Both the position numbers and the translations under genes were made by a program. Below, piece by piece: positions 23,378 to 32,067 of a DNA stretch of 64,000 bases. Positions within the stretch are counted from its first letter, which is position 1. Each line of letters begins with the position of its first letter. Source of the DNA: Rubricoccus sp038746605 (lineage in GTDB: Bacteria; Bacteroidota; Rhodothermia; Rhodothermales; Rubricoccaceae). A model generated the notes under the pieces. The model searched no databases, was not told the DNA's origin, and saw only the letters and a list, made by a program, of their open reading frames with translations. Location of the stretch: assembly GCA_038746605.1 (NCBI GenBank), contig JBCDKM010000001.1, positions 1 through 64,000 of the forward strand, in the 5' to 3' direction.

Positions 23378-23401
23378 GCCTCGGCACCTTCACCGAGGCG
23401 G
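23378..23401. repeat. Palindromic intergenic element, variant
   Basis: GCCTCGG ... CCGAGGC arms with an 8-base centre (CACCTTCA), about 10 bases downstream of the stop of the minus-strand symporter gene. Confidence 0.65.
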
Positions 23402-23410
23402 GCGGGGCTG

Positions 23411-25021
23411 CTACCAGAACATCACCACCACCACCGCCGTGATCGCCACCAGTGCGATGGACTGCACGCGGTAGTTCTTCCACAGCGGCACGCCCTTCAA
23501 CTCCTCGGTCTCGGCGCGGAAGAACGCAGGCGTCCACGTCAGGCCCTCTACCTTCTCCTCCGCAGGCGGCGGCGTGCTGAGGCTCACGACGGTCATCACG
23601 ATCAGGCTCACCGCCAGTAGGATCGGCGCGAGGTAGAGAAAGTTGATCTCGAAGTCGGTGTAGATCGTCGCGATGAGGAAGCCGATAGCCGCGAGGTGGC
23701 CGGCAGCCATGCCCGCGATGGCGCCCGTCCCGGTCGCGCGTTTCCAGAAGACGCCCAGGATGAACAGCGCGAGGGCGGGCGGCGCCACGTACGCGAGGGT
23801 CGTCTGGAGGTAGCTCCAGAGCGTCTCGAAGCCGAGGATGACCGGGCTCCACACGATGGCGAACACCATGCAGACGAACGTCACGATCCGCCCGATTCGG
23901 ACGAGCGCCTTCGCCGTGGTCTGCGGACGGTACTTCTTGATAAAGTCCATCGTGACGAGCGTGGAGGCCGCGTTGAGCGTCGAGTCCACACTGGACATGA
24001 TCGCGGCCAGCATCGCGGTTAGAACCAGGGCGCGGAGACCACCGGGCAAGAGGTCGAAGAGGAGGGTGGGGAAGACCTGATCGGCCCGCTCGATGTCGGG
24101 GTAGAGCACGCGCGCGAAGGTGCCCGGCATCACCATCAGGAAGAGGATCGGAATCTTCAGGAGGCCGCCGAAGAGCGCGCCCCAGCGCCCGTGGTCCAGG
24201 TTCTTCGCGCCGAGGACGCGCTGCACCATGAACTGGTTGGTGGTCCAGAAATAGAACCCGAGGAGGAAGACGCCCGTGAACAGCCCGAGCCAGGTCATGC
24301 CGCCCTCAGCGTACCACGGCTTGTTCGGGTCGGTGTCGAACGACTGCGCGAGGGAGAGCTGCTCGGGCGGCGTCACGGCCGTGACCGCGTCCCACCCGCC
24401 GATCTCGTTCCACGCGAGGACCGACACCGCCGCCGCGCCGACGAGTAGCAGCGTGCCCTGGATCGCGTCGGTGAAGACGACCGCCTTCAGGCCGCCCGCG
24501 ATGGTGTAGGCGCCTGCCACGAGCGCGAGGATGGTCATCGTGCCCCAGAGCGGGAAGTCCGGGTAGATCAACTCCACCACGAGGGCGCCCGCGAAGAGCG
24601 CCGCCGCCGTATCCACCACGACCGAGAGAAAGATGCTGAGCGCCGAGAAGTACGTCCGGCTGCGTCCGTCGAACCGCTTTTCGAGGAACTCCGGCATCGT
24701 GTAGATGCCGCTCTTGAGGTAGAACGGGAGGAAGAACAACACGAAGACGACGAGCACCATCGCGGCCATCCACTCGTAGTTGTACACCGCCAGCCCGATG
24801 CCGCCGTACGCCTCGCCCGCCATCCCGATCATGGAGGACGACGACAGATTGCTCGCCAAGAGACTGATTCCGATGAGCCCCCAGGTGAGCGACCGTCCCG
24901 CCAGGAAGTAGTCCTCGCCGTCCTCCGTCTTGCGCGAGAAGTAGAGCCCGATGCCGAAGATGACGAGGGCGTAGAGGACGACAGCGGAGATATCGAGCGT
25001 CGTCAGGGTGAACTCGGGCAT
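23411..25021 (-). CDS. Sodium/solute symporter (SSS/SLC5 family, SGLT-like)
   Basis: 536 residues from ATG at 25021; about 14 helices. Landmarks include DYFLAGRSLTWGLIGISLLASNLSSSSMIGMAGEAYG, FYLKSGIYTMPEFLEKRFDGRSR, AGGLKAVVFTDAIQGTLLLVGAAAV, MLAAIMSSVDSTLNAASTLVTMDFIKKYRPQTT and the Trp/Phe-rich FYFWTTNQFMVQRVLGAKNL. This is the SGLT-like branch; in Bacteroidota such proteins often import sugars or sialic acid with sodium. It is a paralogue of the product of 6301-7962. The plus-strand gene at 25198 is divergent. Confidence 0.92.
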   Translation of the reverse strand: MPEFTLTTLDISAVVLYALVIFGIGLYFSRKTEDGEDYFLAGRSLTWGLIGISLLASNLSSSSMIGMAGEAYGGIGLAVYNYEWMAAMVLVVFVLFFLPFYLKSGIYTMPEFLEKRFDGRSRTYFSALSIFLSVVVDTAAALFAGALVVELIYPDFPLWGTMTILALVAGAYTIAGGLKAVVFTDAIQGTLLLVGAAAVSVLAWNEIGGWDAVTAVTPPEQLSLAQSFDTDPNKPWYAEGGMTWLGLFTGVFLLGFYFWTTNQFMVQRVLGAKNLDHGRWGALFGGLLKIPILFLMVMPGTFARVLYPDIERADQVFPTLLFDLLPGGLRALVLTAMLAAIMSSVDSTLNAASTLVTMDFIKKYRPQTTAKALVRIGRIVTFVCMVFAIVWSPVILGFETLWSYLQTTLAYVAPPALALFILGVFWKRATGTGAIAGMAAGHLAAIGFLIATIYTDFEINFLYLAPILLAVSLIVMTVVSLSTPPPAEEKVEGLTWTPAFFRAETEELKGVPLWKNYRVQSIALVAITAVVVVMFW

Positions 25022-25197
25022 GGGCTGGGTGAGTGAAGGCGGTGCGAAGGTACTCGCGCGGTGTAAGCGTTTCCAATGCGCCCCCTGCCCCAGGAGGCGT
25101 GAATCGGTCCTCGCGCTCGTCTGCGCGGGGCACCCCGGCGTGGGCTGTGTGGCACGGTCCGAGGCTCTACCTTCCAGGCCTCACTCCGCCTCCGCGC

Positions 25198-25404
25198 ATG
25201 CCCCTTTCTACAGACGATCTAGATCCCGACGTTCTCAAAGCCGCCGTCGCCGACGCGCTGCGCGAGAACCGCGACTGGCTGCGGGAGGTGGTGCAGGAGG
25301 CACTCGAATCGTGCGCGATGGACGAGGCCCAACGCGAGGCCGAGCTTCGCGCCGATGCGGCCCAACGACCCCTCGTCCTCGGCGGCGTTCGAGGCCACGC
25401 GTAG
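25198..25404 (+). CDS. Small antitoxin-like hypothetical protein
   Basis: 68 residues from ATG 25198, fully helical and highly charged (LKAAVADALRENRDWLREVVQEALESCAMDEAQREAELRADA). The pattern LREVVxEALE-x5-AMxEAxREGE resembles small orphan antitoxin-type proteins common in cyanobacteria and Bacteroidota, but no toxin gene is next to it and the usual end is not matched. A palindromic element follows 8 bases after the stop. Function uncertain. Confidence 0.5.
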   Translation: MPLSTDDLDPDVLKAAVADALRENRDWLREVVQEALESCAMDEAQREAELRADAAQRPLVLGGVRGHA

Positions 25405-25412
25405 CCTACCCC

Positions 25413-25436
25413 GTCCGCCTCGGCACCGAGGCGGAC
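25413..25436. repeat. Palindromic intergenic element, the longest perfect copy
   Basis: Perfect 11-bp arms around CA (24 bases in all, GTCCGCCTCGG on the left side), 8 bases after the stop of the small antitoxin-like gene. Confidence 0.88.
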
Positions 25437-25493
25437 CAACTGGAACGGAGCCCGCCCGCGTGGGGTAGGGCGCGAGAACCCCTCTGCCCCCTC

Positions 25494-26519
25494 GTGCCCC
25501 ACCGTCTCGCCGGACTGGCGATCCTCCTCTTCCTTTCCGGCTGCGCCTCTGACGACCGCACGCCGCTCGTCGTCTACTCGCCCCACGGATCCGACCAGCT
25601 GGAGTTCTACGAGGCCGCGTTCGAGGCCGCCAACCCCGGCGTGGACGTGCAGCCCATCGACATGGGCGCACAGGACGCGTACGACCGCATCCGCACCGAG
25701 CGCGCCAACCCGCAGGCGAGCGTCTGGTGGGGCGCGCCGCAGGTGACGTTTGCGCTCGCTGCTGAGGAGGGGCTCCTGCAGCCGTTCACGCCCTCGTTCG
25801 CGGACGCCCTCCCGGCCTCGGCCAAAGACCCGGAGGGCCGGTGGTATGGCACCTACCTCACCCCCGAGGGCATTCTCGTCAACACCAACACCGTTAGCGA
25901 GGACGAGAGGCCGCGCGACTGGGACGACCTCCTCGATCCGAAATGGCGCGACCGGATCCTGATTCGCTCCCCCATGCAGAGTGGGACGATGCGCGCGATC
26001 TGGAGCGCTATGATCGTCCGCCAGCCGACGGTGGAGGAGGGCTTCCAGTGGCTCGCCCGCCTGGACCAGAACACGAAGGCGTACGCTGCTGACCCGACGC
26101 AGATGTACCTCGGAATCGGGCGCGCGACGGCGGACGTCTCCCTGTGGAATATGCCGGACACGTACCTCCAAGCCGAGGAAAACGGCTACCCCTTCGCATT
26201 CATCATCCCCGAGAGCGGAACGCCCGTCCTCGTAGATGGCATCGCGATTCCGACGGGTGCTCCTCAGCCCGAGTTGGCCCAGCAGTTCGTCGAATTCGTG
26301 TCCTCCCGCGAGGCGATGCTGGAGCAGGCCAAGGACTACTTCCGTATCCCCGCTCGCACGGACCTCCCGCAAGACAGCCTCCCGGACTGGGTCTCACAAG
26401 CCCAGATCAGCGCGATGGACCTCGACTGGTCAGACCTCGCGCAGCGCGAGCAGGATTGGATGCAGACCTGGGACGAGCAGATCAAGGGGCGGGGTGCTGC
26501 GTACCTCGGGGAGCAGTAA
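25494..26519 (+). CDS. Extracellular solute-binding lipoprotein (iron(III)-type, ABC uptake)
   Basis: 341 residues from GTG 25494, opening a signal with lipobox LFLSGC. The mature protein reads as a type-2 periplasmic binding protein (ferric-binding/FbpA-like group): TPLVVYSPHGSDQLEFYEAAFEAANPGVDVQPIDMGAQDAYDRIRTERANPQASVWWGAP, WYGTYLTPEGILVNTN, WDDLLDPKWRDRILIRSPMQSGTM, and a C-terminal IPTGAPQPELAQQFVEFVSSREAMLEQ. It should capture ferric iron or an anionic/sugar-like solute for an ABC importer. No permease or ATPase gene is next to it; the convergent DUF1223 gene ends 6 bases away. Confidence 0.85.
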   Translation: MPHRLAGLAILLFLSGCASDDRTPLVVYSPHGSDQLEFYEAAFEAANPGVDVQPIDMGAQDAYDRIRTERANPQASVWWGAPQVTFALAAEEGLLQPFTPSFADALPASAKDPEGRWYGTYLTPEGILVNTNTVSEDERPRDWDDLLDPKWRDRILIRSPMQSGTMRAIWSAMIVRQPTVEEGFQWLARLDQNTKAYAADPTQMYLGIGRATADVSLWNMPDTYLQAEENGYPFAFIIPESGTPVLVDGIAIPTGAPQPELAQQFVEFVSSREAMLEQAKDYFRIPARTDLPQDSLPDWVSQAQISAMDLDWSDLAQREQDWMQTWDEQIKGRGAAYLGEQ

Positions 26520-26525
26520 CGCGGT

Positions 26526-27254
26526 CTACAACTCCGCTGTCGCGAGCCCGAGGACGCGGCCCGTCGCGCCCTCCTGCGCCCATGCCGCGACGAACATCCC
26601 GCCTGCCTCGGGCGGCACGTCGAGGCGGACGGAGCTAGCGCCCGGCTCCAGCGTCTTCATCGCGCGGACCACGTTCGAGTGCTCTAGTTGGCGACCGCCG
26701 TTCTCGCCGCGCGTCACGTCGGTCCTGGCCTCGCGCTGCACCAAGGTGACGTGGAGCACGGTCCCGTCCTGTGGGTCCTGAACGTGAGGCGTCGCCGTGA
26801 CGGTCTCGCCCGCCCGGGTGGCCGTCAAGGTCAGCACGGCCTCAGCAGGTACCGCGAGGGCGTCCGAGATCGCCTGCCGCACCTCCCGCTCCCGCGAGCC
26901 TACCATCCCGTGCGTCCCGTTCACGATCACTTGAGGCGTGTAGACGCGCCGGTCGAGTGTGGGCGCGTAGGTCCGCTGACGGTCGGAGAAGGCGGCGCTG
27001 CCGAACGGATCGCGCCAGCCGAGACGGTCCCAGTAGTCCACGTGGAACGCCAGCGCGAGGACGCCCGGCTGCGGCTCGCTCGCGATCCGCGTCAGCACGG
27101 CGTCTGCAGGCGGACACGAAGAGCAGCCTTCCGATGTAAACAGCTCCACGAGAGCGATGCCAGCGGGTACCTCCGCCTCGGTCGGGTCAGGGAGAGGGGC
27201 GCTGGGCTCGGCAGTGCAGCCCACCAGAGCGGCGAGGAACAGAAGGGCGCGCAT
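26526..27254 (-). CDS. DUF1223 family lipoprotein (thioredoxin-like)
   Basis: 242 residues from ATG at 27254; signal peptide with lipobox LVGC. The mature part starts with ELFTSEGCSSCPPADAVL, the CxxC-containing N-terminus of DUF1223 (a thioredoxin-fold family), followed by VLALAFHVDYWDRLGWRDPFGSAAFSDRQRTYAPTLDRRVYTPQVIVNGTHGMVGSRE, the conserved family core. Function in metal or redox chemistry of the envelope is suspected but unproven. Divergent from fluC with only 49 bases between starts. Confidence 0.9.
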   Translation of the reverse strand: MRALLFLAALVGCTAEPSAPLPDPTEAEVPAGIALVELFTSEGCSSCPPADAVLTRIASEPQPGVLALAFHVDYWDRLGWRDPFGSAAFSDRQRTYAPTLDRRVYTPQVIVNGTHGMVGSREREVRQAISDALAVPAEAVLTLTATRAGETVTATPHVQDPQDGTVLHVTLVQREARTDVTRGENGGRQLEHSNVVRAMKTLEPGASSVRLDVPPEAGGMFVAAWAQEGATGRVLGLATAEL

Positions 27255-27303
27255 CGGGGATGGCGGTAGGTTCGCGAGGGTAACGTCCCACACGTCTTCC
27301 CGA

Positions 27304-27660
27304 ATGCCGACTGCCCTTCTCGTCGCCCTCGGCGGTGCCGCTGGAGCCCTCGCACGGTGGGGCGTCGCGGAGGGCATGGGCCGCTGGCTCGGAGCGACCG
27401 TGCCCTGGGGCACCTGGGTCGCGAACGGCCTCGGCTGCTTCCTGATCGGCCTCGCCCTGCCGATCCTCAGCGCCGAGGACCCGCGCCGCGCCTTTCTCGT
27501 GGTCGGCTTCCTCGGTGCGTTCACCACCTTCTCGACCTACTCTGCCGACACCCTCGCGCTCTGGGACGCAGGTAAGGCTGGACTGGCGGTCGCGAACGCG
27601 GCAGGGAGCGTCCTCGTGGGACTGGCGGCGTGTGCCCTGGGGGTGGCGTTGGCGCGGTGA
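27304..27660 (+). CDS. crcB: Fluoride ion channel/exporter CrcB (FluC)
   Basis: 118 residues, four hydrophobic helices. CrcB signature: LLVALGGAAGALARW at the N-terminus, GTWVANGLGCFLIGL with the key Asn, and FLVVGFLGAFTTFSTYSADTLALWDAG, including the Phe-box and Thr residues lining the channel. It expels fluoride as a dual-topology dimer. Start ATG 27304. I checked the 49-base upstream leader and see no fluoride riboswitch. It is followed by a long gap and a palindromic element. Confidence 0.95.
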   Translation: MPTALLVALGGAAGALARWGVAEGMGRWLGATVPWGTWVANGLGCFLIGLALPILSAEDPRRAFLVVGFLGAFTTFSTYSADTLALWDAGKAGLAVANAAGSVLVGLAACALGVALAR

Positions 27661-27776
27661 GGGCCTCATGCGAGGGGCAGGCAGAACCTCGGAACGCCCC
27701 GTTACGGCATACTCCGTGGTACGCAAGGGAAGGGCGGGGTAGGGTCCTGCGTCCAGCGTTTGGTCCTCCACTCCCT

Positions 27777-27796
27777 CCACCTCGGCACCGAGGCGG
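27777..27796. repeat. Palindromic intergenic element, short-loop type
   Basis: CCACCTCGG-CA-CCGAGGCGG with one arm mismatch, between convergent fluC and the minus-strand phosphatase gene. Confidence 0.82.
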
Positions 27797-27829
27797 GCGG
27801 GGTGGGAACGGATGTGCTCCCCAAATCCG

Positions 27830-30028
27830 CTACCCGTCCCAGGCCATCACGACCAGCGTCACGTCGTCCTCGGCCTCGGCGGAGCCGGTGAACGCCTCTA
27901 CGTCTGCGAGAATCGCATCGCGAAGGACGACGGGGTCGCAGGTTGCCTCGCGCGGGTACTCCCGGCGGGCGGCTTCTTCGAGGCGCTCGTAGCCGTAGGT
28001 GGTACCAGACGCGCTCCGAGCTTCCACGACGCCATCGGTGAACAGGAGGCAGACGTCGCCGGGTACGAGGTCGAGGAGGGTTTCCTGAAGCGTCTTGTCG
28101 AAGATGCCGGAGCGGTCGAGGCCGAGCGCGAGGCCGTCTGGACGGAGGTAGCGCGACGAGCCGTCGCGGCGGATGAGGAGGGCAGGGCAGTGGCCTGCGC
28201 GCGCGAAGGCGAGGGTACCCGCCTCGGCGTCCAGCACGCCATAGATGGCAGAGACGAACGCCCCTCGTCGGAGAGAGGGCGCGAGGGCCTCGTTGGCACG
28301 GATCAAAAACTCAGAGGGCGACCGCGTCAGGCGGCTCGCGACCTGCACGATGCCCTTCATCTCGGCCATGTAGAACGCCGCTCCCGCGCCCTTGCCTGAG
28401 ACATCCGCCACGACGATCCCGAGGCACTTCTCACCGAGCGCGACCGCGTCGTAATAGTCTCCGCCGACCGTCTGTGCGGGCGTCTCGATGGCCGCCAGGC
28501 GGACGCCGGGAATCTCCGGGAGCGACTCCGGGAGAAGGCGCTGCTGTACCTCTCGCGCCACCGCTAGCTCTCGCGCCAACTTTTCCTTTTCCAGTACGCT
28601 CGCGAAAAGCCGCGCGTTGGCGAGCGTCAGCCCCGCCTGAGACGAGAACGTCTCCAACGCCGAGATGTCGTCAGGCTGGAACGCCTCGGCGGATTTTCGG
28701 GTGACGACGAGGACGCCCGCCTCGGGGCCGGAGCCGAGAGCCAGCGCCGCCAGGCTCCCGATGCCATCGCCCGGGCGGGCGCGAACGCGGTGGTCGGCCG
28801 TCGCGTGCTCCACGACGAAGGGCGCCTTCGCGGAGGCATCCACGAGAGCATCCGCATCAGCGGCACGGGCGGCGAGGTCGGGCGGGACCGGGTAGGCGGC
28901 GCGGACCCGTGGCGTGAGGCTGCCGCTCTCAGGATCCGGTAACGCGACCCAGGCGGCATCGGCCAGCCCGGCGTCCACAGGCGCCCTCGCGACGGCGGCC
29001 GAGATTGAATCGATGTCCAGATCCTGGCCAGAGAGCGCGGCCAGTTCTTTCATCGCGCGGCGCTCGCCTGCCCGCTGCACCAGCGCCTCCGAGGTGGGCA
29101 ACTGGAACAGGAGGACGAGCGTCGCGGTCAGCGAATAGAGCACGCCCGCCAGCAGCACCAGCCGTGTCATCATGTCGATGGGCATCGAGATTGCGGCTGC
29201 GTAGGCGACGGGCGCCTCTACTCTCAGGGCTCCAATCGCGAGGCGGGCCGGGCCCTCCGCGCGAAGAAAGAAGAGCCCGGTCAGCACGCCGCCCAGCGCG
29301 ATGACGAGTGCCGCCGCTCCGGCGCGTTGACGGAGAGAAAGAGCGCCGACCCAGCCCTGCCGAAAGGCGCATCCCAGCGCGAAGAGCCCGCCGCCGACGA
29401 CGAAGAACGCGGGCGCGAGCCGCTGGTCTGCCTCGCCGGGATAGGCGGCAATCACGGTCACGCCGAAGCCGAACACGCAGATCACGAGGCCAGACCAGAG
29501 CCAGAGTGCGACGCGCCGCTTCCGATACAGCACGAGCGAGCGGAGCCCTCCGAGCAGAGCCCCGACGTACACGCCCTCCGCGACGGTCGTCAGACCCGCG
29601 ACGATCGCGGATTCCAGATTCTCTGGCAAGCGCGTCTTGGCGTCGAGCTGCCCGTCGATGAGGGCAGCGCAAGCGGCCTCGAAGCCAAGGAGACCGGCGC
29701 TGAGCAGAAGCAGAGTCCAGAGCGTTCGTAGCGGAGCCGAGGTAGACCCGAGATGAAGACGCGGCTTCCCCGTGAGCAGGAGATACGCGAGCCCGACCGA
29801 CAGAATGCCCGTCAGGTCCAGCCCGATCCGAACGGCACCCGAGGGAGGCGAGCCCGAGAGACCGAACGACCCGACCGCGACCGCGACAGCAGCGAGCGCG
29901 GCCGATGCTGAGGTCCAAAGCGTAGCCCGCCGTACCCTCGTCGCCGTCAGGAGGCCAGGCACCTGGGCGAGACGAGCACTCAGCGCGAGCGCGCTAGAGG
30001 CCGAGGTTGAGGGGGCGGGGGATGGCAC
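27830..30028 (-). CDS. Membrane-bound PP2C-type phosphatase with GAF domain (RsbU/SpoIIE-like)
   Basis: 732 residues from GTG 30028. The N-terminal 320 residues hold about eight hydrophobic helices; then a GAF-like sensor (about 335-490), a helical linker REVQQRLLP, and a PP2C/SpoIIE domain: PAQTVGGDYYDAVAL, IVVADVSGKGAGAAFYMAEMKGIVQ, FARAGHCPALLIR, LFTDGVVEARSASGTTYGYERLEE and AEDDVTLVVMAWDG. Such proteins dephosphorylate STAS antagonists to trigger a partner switch. The STAS/kinase operon at 10.9-12.2 kb is the obvious partner. A GTG start just inside the helical leader is chosen; start certainty is moderate. Confidence 0.88.
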   Translation of the reverse strand: MPSPAPSTSASSALALSARLAQVPGLLTATRVRRATLWTSASAALAAVAVAVGSFGLSGSPPSGAVRIGLDLTGILSVGLAYLLLTGKPRLHLGSTSAPLRTLWTLLLLSAGLLGFEAACAALIDGQLDAKTRLPENLESAIVAGLTTVAEGVYVGALLGGLRSLVLYRKRRVALWLWSGLVICVFGFGVTVIAAYPGEADQRLAPAFFVVGGGLFALGCAFRQGWVGALSLRQRAGAAALVIALGGVLTGLFFLRAEGPARLAIGALRVEAPVAYAAAISMPIDMMTRLVLLAGVLYSLTATLVLLFQLPTSEALVQRAGERRAMKELAALSGQDLDIDSISAAVARAPVDAGLADAAWVALPDPESGSLTPRVRAAYPVPPDLAARAADADALVDASAKAPFVVEHATADHRVRARPGDGIGSLAALALGSGPEAGVLVVTRKSAEAFQPDDISALETFSSQAGLTLANARLFASVLEKEKLARELAVAREVQQRLLPESLPEIPGVRLAAIETPAQTVGGDYYDAVALGEKCLGIVVADVSGKGAGAAFYMAEMKGIVQVASRLTRSPSEFLIRANEALAPSLRRGAFVSAIYGVLDAEAGTLAFARAGHCPALLIRRDGSSRYLRPDGLALGLDRSGIFDKTLQETLLDLVPGDVCLLFTDGVVEARSASGTTYGYERLEEAARREYPREATCDPVVLRDAILADVEAFTGSAEAEDDVTLVVMAWDG

Positions 30029-30171
30029 GGAGCGAGAGGATGAGGCGCGCTACGGCCCGTTCCCACCGACGGGTTGCGCCGGGCGCCCCGGACAGTGCGA
30101 ATATACCGGGCCCACCGTCGGCAACTCCGCTGCCGAGACTCCCGTAGCGCGCGCCGTTTTCCCCTGACCCC

Positions 30172-32067
30172 GTGCGACGTATCGCCTCCCGTCTTCTTCT
30201 CGTCTGCCTCGCCGTGGCCGTCTTCGCTGTCATCATCCACCGGACGGGACGATCCGGCGACGCTCTGGTCTCCATCACCGACATCAAGGCCGAGGCCAAC
30301 CCCGAGCACGAGGCGTTCCGTGTGGAAGAGCCCGTCCGTGTGACCATCGAGGCGGCCGGGTCCTTCGAAGGTGGTGAGGCAGACACGGCGCTCGCCGCCC
30401 ACGGTTGGATCGTGGACCGCGAGACCGGCGATGTGGTCTGGCAGATGCGCCCCGCGAATCGGCCAGCGCGCGGCACGTTCGTGCTCATGCGCGACACGCT
30501 CGCCCTCGCTCCGGGGATCTACGACGCGTACTTCGCCGGTCTGGGGGCGCCGATGGCGCGAACCACTCGCGAGGGGGGATCGCTCCGCGAGCGCCTCAGC
30601 GACGCTCTCAGCGGCGGAGGCAGAGGCTGGGTAGGGGACGCCGCCCGCTGGCGCCTCATCGTGCGGACGGCGCCGGGCGAGGACCGGAGCAGCGCGGACA
30701 CGGAATACGGCGACCCACCGGAGCCCGACGATCTGATCTGGGGAACAGGTCCAGCTCGTTCGGACCGCCTCTACGAGGTCGCGCTTCGTGCCCGGGAGCC
30801 CGTTCGGGTCCGCTTCGACGCGCTCTTCGAGGCCGCCGGTAGCGCACCCGCCGACAGTGCCTACCTGATGTCTGCCGAAGGCGATACTCTCTGGGTGGCT
30901 CGGCCCGCCTCGGCAGTCTACGCGGGGGGCTCAGAGCGCAACCGGCGGCAGACGGAGATTCTGGACCTCGCGCCCGGACAGTACCGCGCCGTCTATCGCT
31001 CGGACGGCTCGCACGCTGTGCGCGACTGGGACGCCAACCCTCCCTGGGAGCCGTGGCGCTGGGGCCTCCGCATCACGCCTGCAGACTCCGCCAGCGCGGC
31101 GGGAGCCTTTGGTCCCGTGGACATCCTGAACGATTTCCCACGGATCGCGGAGATCGAGTGTGTGGACGAACCGAGTGTGACCCGGGAAGTGCGGTTCGAG
31201 GTACTCGAGCCACTGGACGCGACCATCGTGGCCGTCGGTGAGTTCGTGGACGGGACGGCGTACGACTACGCCACGCTGAGTCGAAACGGCGTCGTGGTCT
31301 GGAACATGGAGGACGCCGATCTCCAGCGGGCTGGGGGCGCGAGCAAGAACCGACGCGCAGAAGAGACCCTCACCCTGGAGCGCGGAATCCACACCCTCCG
31401 CTACGTCACTGACAGCTCCCACCACTGCCGCGATTTTAATTCGAGTGATCCTGACCTAGAGGAGTTCTGGGGGGCTGTCCTCCTCTCAGCCGATGGCGAG
31501 GAGCCCGGCGACCGCGTCCGGCTCCTCGAAGTCCCGGAGCCGATGGCTCTCGCGTCTCTCTCGCTCCCTTCCGATCTGCTCGTGAGCATCGCACGGGTCG
31601 GAAACGAGCGGGAGATCGCGCAGAGCTTCCGGCTCGCACAGGCCGCTGACGTGTGCATCGTCGGCACCGGTGAGATGTCCGCGGACAACCGCTATGACTG
31701 GGGGCAGATCACCTCCGCCTCCGGCGCGCGCGTCTTCGACATGACCTACGACAACACGACACCGGCGGGAGGGACCAGTCTGAACCGGCTGGCCTTAGTA
31801 GTGCAGAGGCTAGAGGCCGGGACCTACAACGTCCGGTTCGAATCGGACGGATCTCACTCGTACGGTAACTTCGGCGGAGACGGGCCGGACGCACCGGAAC
31901 TCTGGGGGCTCCACATCTGGACAGCTCCGGCGGGGAGGGAGGGTCTCACGGATCCGATGCAGATCTGCTTCCCGTCCGGTGGCGAGAATCCCCCGCTCGA
32001 GGAACCGTCCCCACCTCCTCCGCCTGAGGCTGTCCGTGACAGTGTGGCGACTGAAGCCGACGCATGA
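30172..32067 (+). CDS. Secreted protein of four tandem beta repeats, unknown function
   Basis: 631 residues from GTG 30172; an N-terminal helix anchor (residues about 8-25). The rest is four repeats of about 120-140 residues, each with a strand hairpin ending in a W-W-M or WNMEDA-type turn, then AGG-KNR-ETL-L, then Y-V/R-SDGSH-x4-DWN/DFN-x2-PP/SDPDLEEFWG/WGL-x-I: for example VVWQMRPANRPARGT...YDAYFAGLGAP, GSERNRRQTEILDLAPGQYRAVYRSDGSH, NRRAEETLTLERGIHTLRYVTDSSHHCRDFNSSDPDLEEFWG, NRLALVVQRLEAGTYNVRFESDGSHSYGNFGGDGPDAPELWGLHI. The unit looks like a carbohydrate- or polymer-binding beta module. Its ATG for the next gene overlaps the stop (ATGA), coupling it to prmA. Confidence 0.7.
   Translation: MRRIASRLLLVCLAVAVFAVIIHRTGRSGDALVSITDIKAEANPEHEAFRVEEPVRVTIEAAGSFEGGEADTALAAHGWIVDRETGDVVWQMRPANRPARGTFVLMRDTLALAPGIYDAYFAGLGAPMARTTREGGSLRERLSDALSGGGRGWVGDAARWRLIVRTAPGEDRSSADTEYGDPPEPDDLIWGTGPARSDRLYEVALRAREPVRVRFDALFEAAGSAPADSAYLMSAEGDTLWVARPASAVYAGGSERNRRQTEILDLAPGQYRAVYRSDGSHAVRDWDANPPWEPWRWGLRITPADSASAAGAFGPVDILNDFPRIAEIECVDEPSVTREVRFEVLEPLDATIVAVGEFVDGTAYDYATLSRNGVVVWNMEDADLQRAGGASKNRRAEETLTLERGIHTLRYVTDSSHHCRDFNSSDPDLEEFWGAVLLSADGEEPGDRVRLLEVPEPMALASLSLPSDLLVSIARVGNEREIAQSFRLAQAADVCIVGTGEMSADNRYDWGQITSASGARVFDMTYDNTTPAGGTSLNRLALVVQRLEAGTYNVRFESDGSHSYGNFGGDGPDAPELWGLHIWTAPAGREGLTDPMQICFPSGGENPPLEEPSPPPPPEAVRDSVATEADA

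Noticed and set aside
25198..25404. Toxin-antitoxin system
   Set aside because: Only an antitoxin-like helical protein; no toxin gene (PIN, RelE, or other) is adjacent on either side.
27255..27303. Fluoride riboswitch before crcB
   Set aside because: The leader is only 49 bases and lacks the conserved fluoride-aptamer bases.
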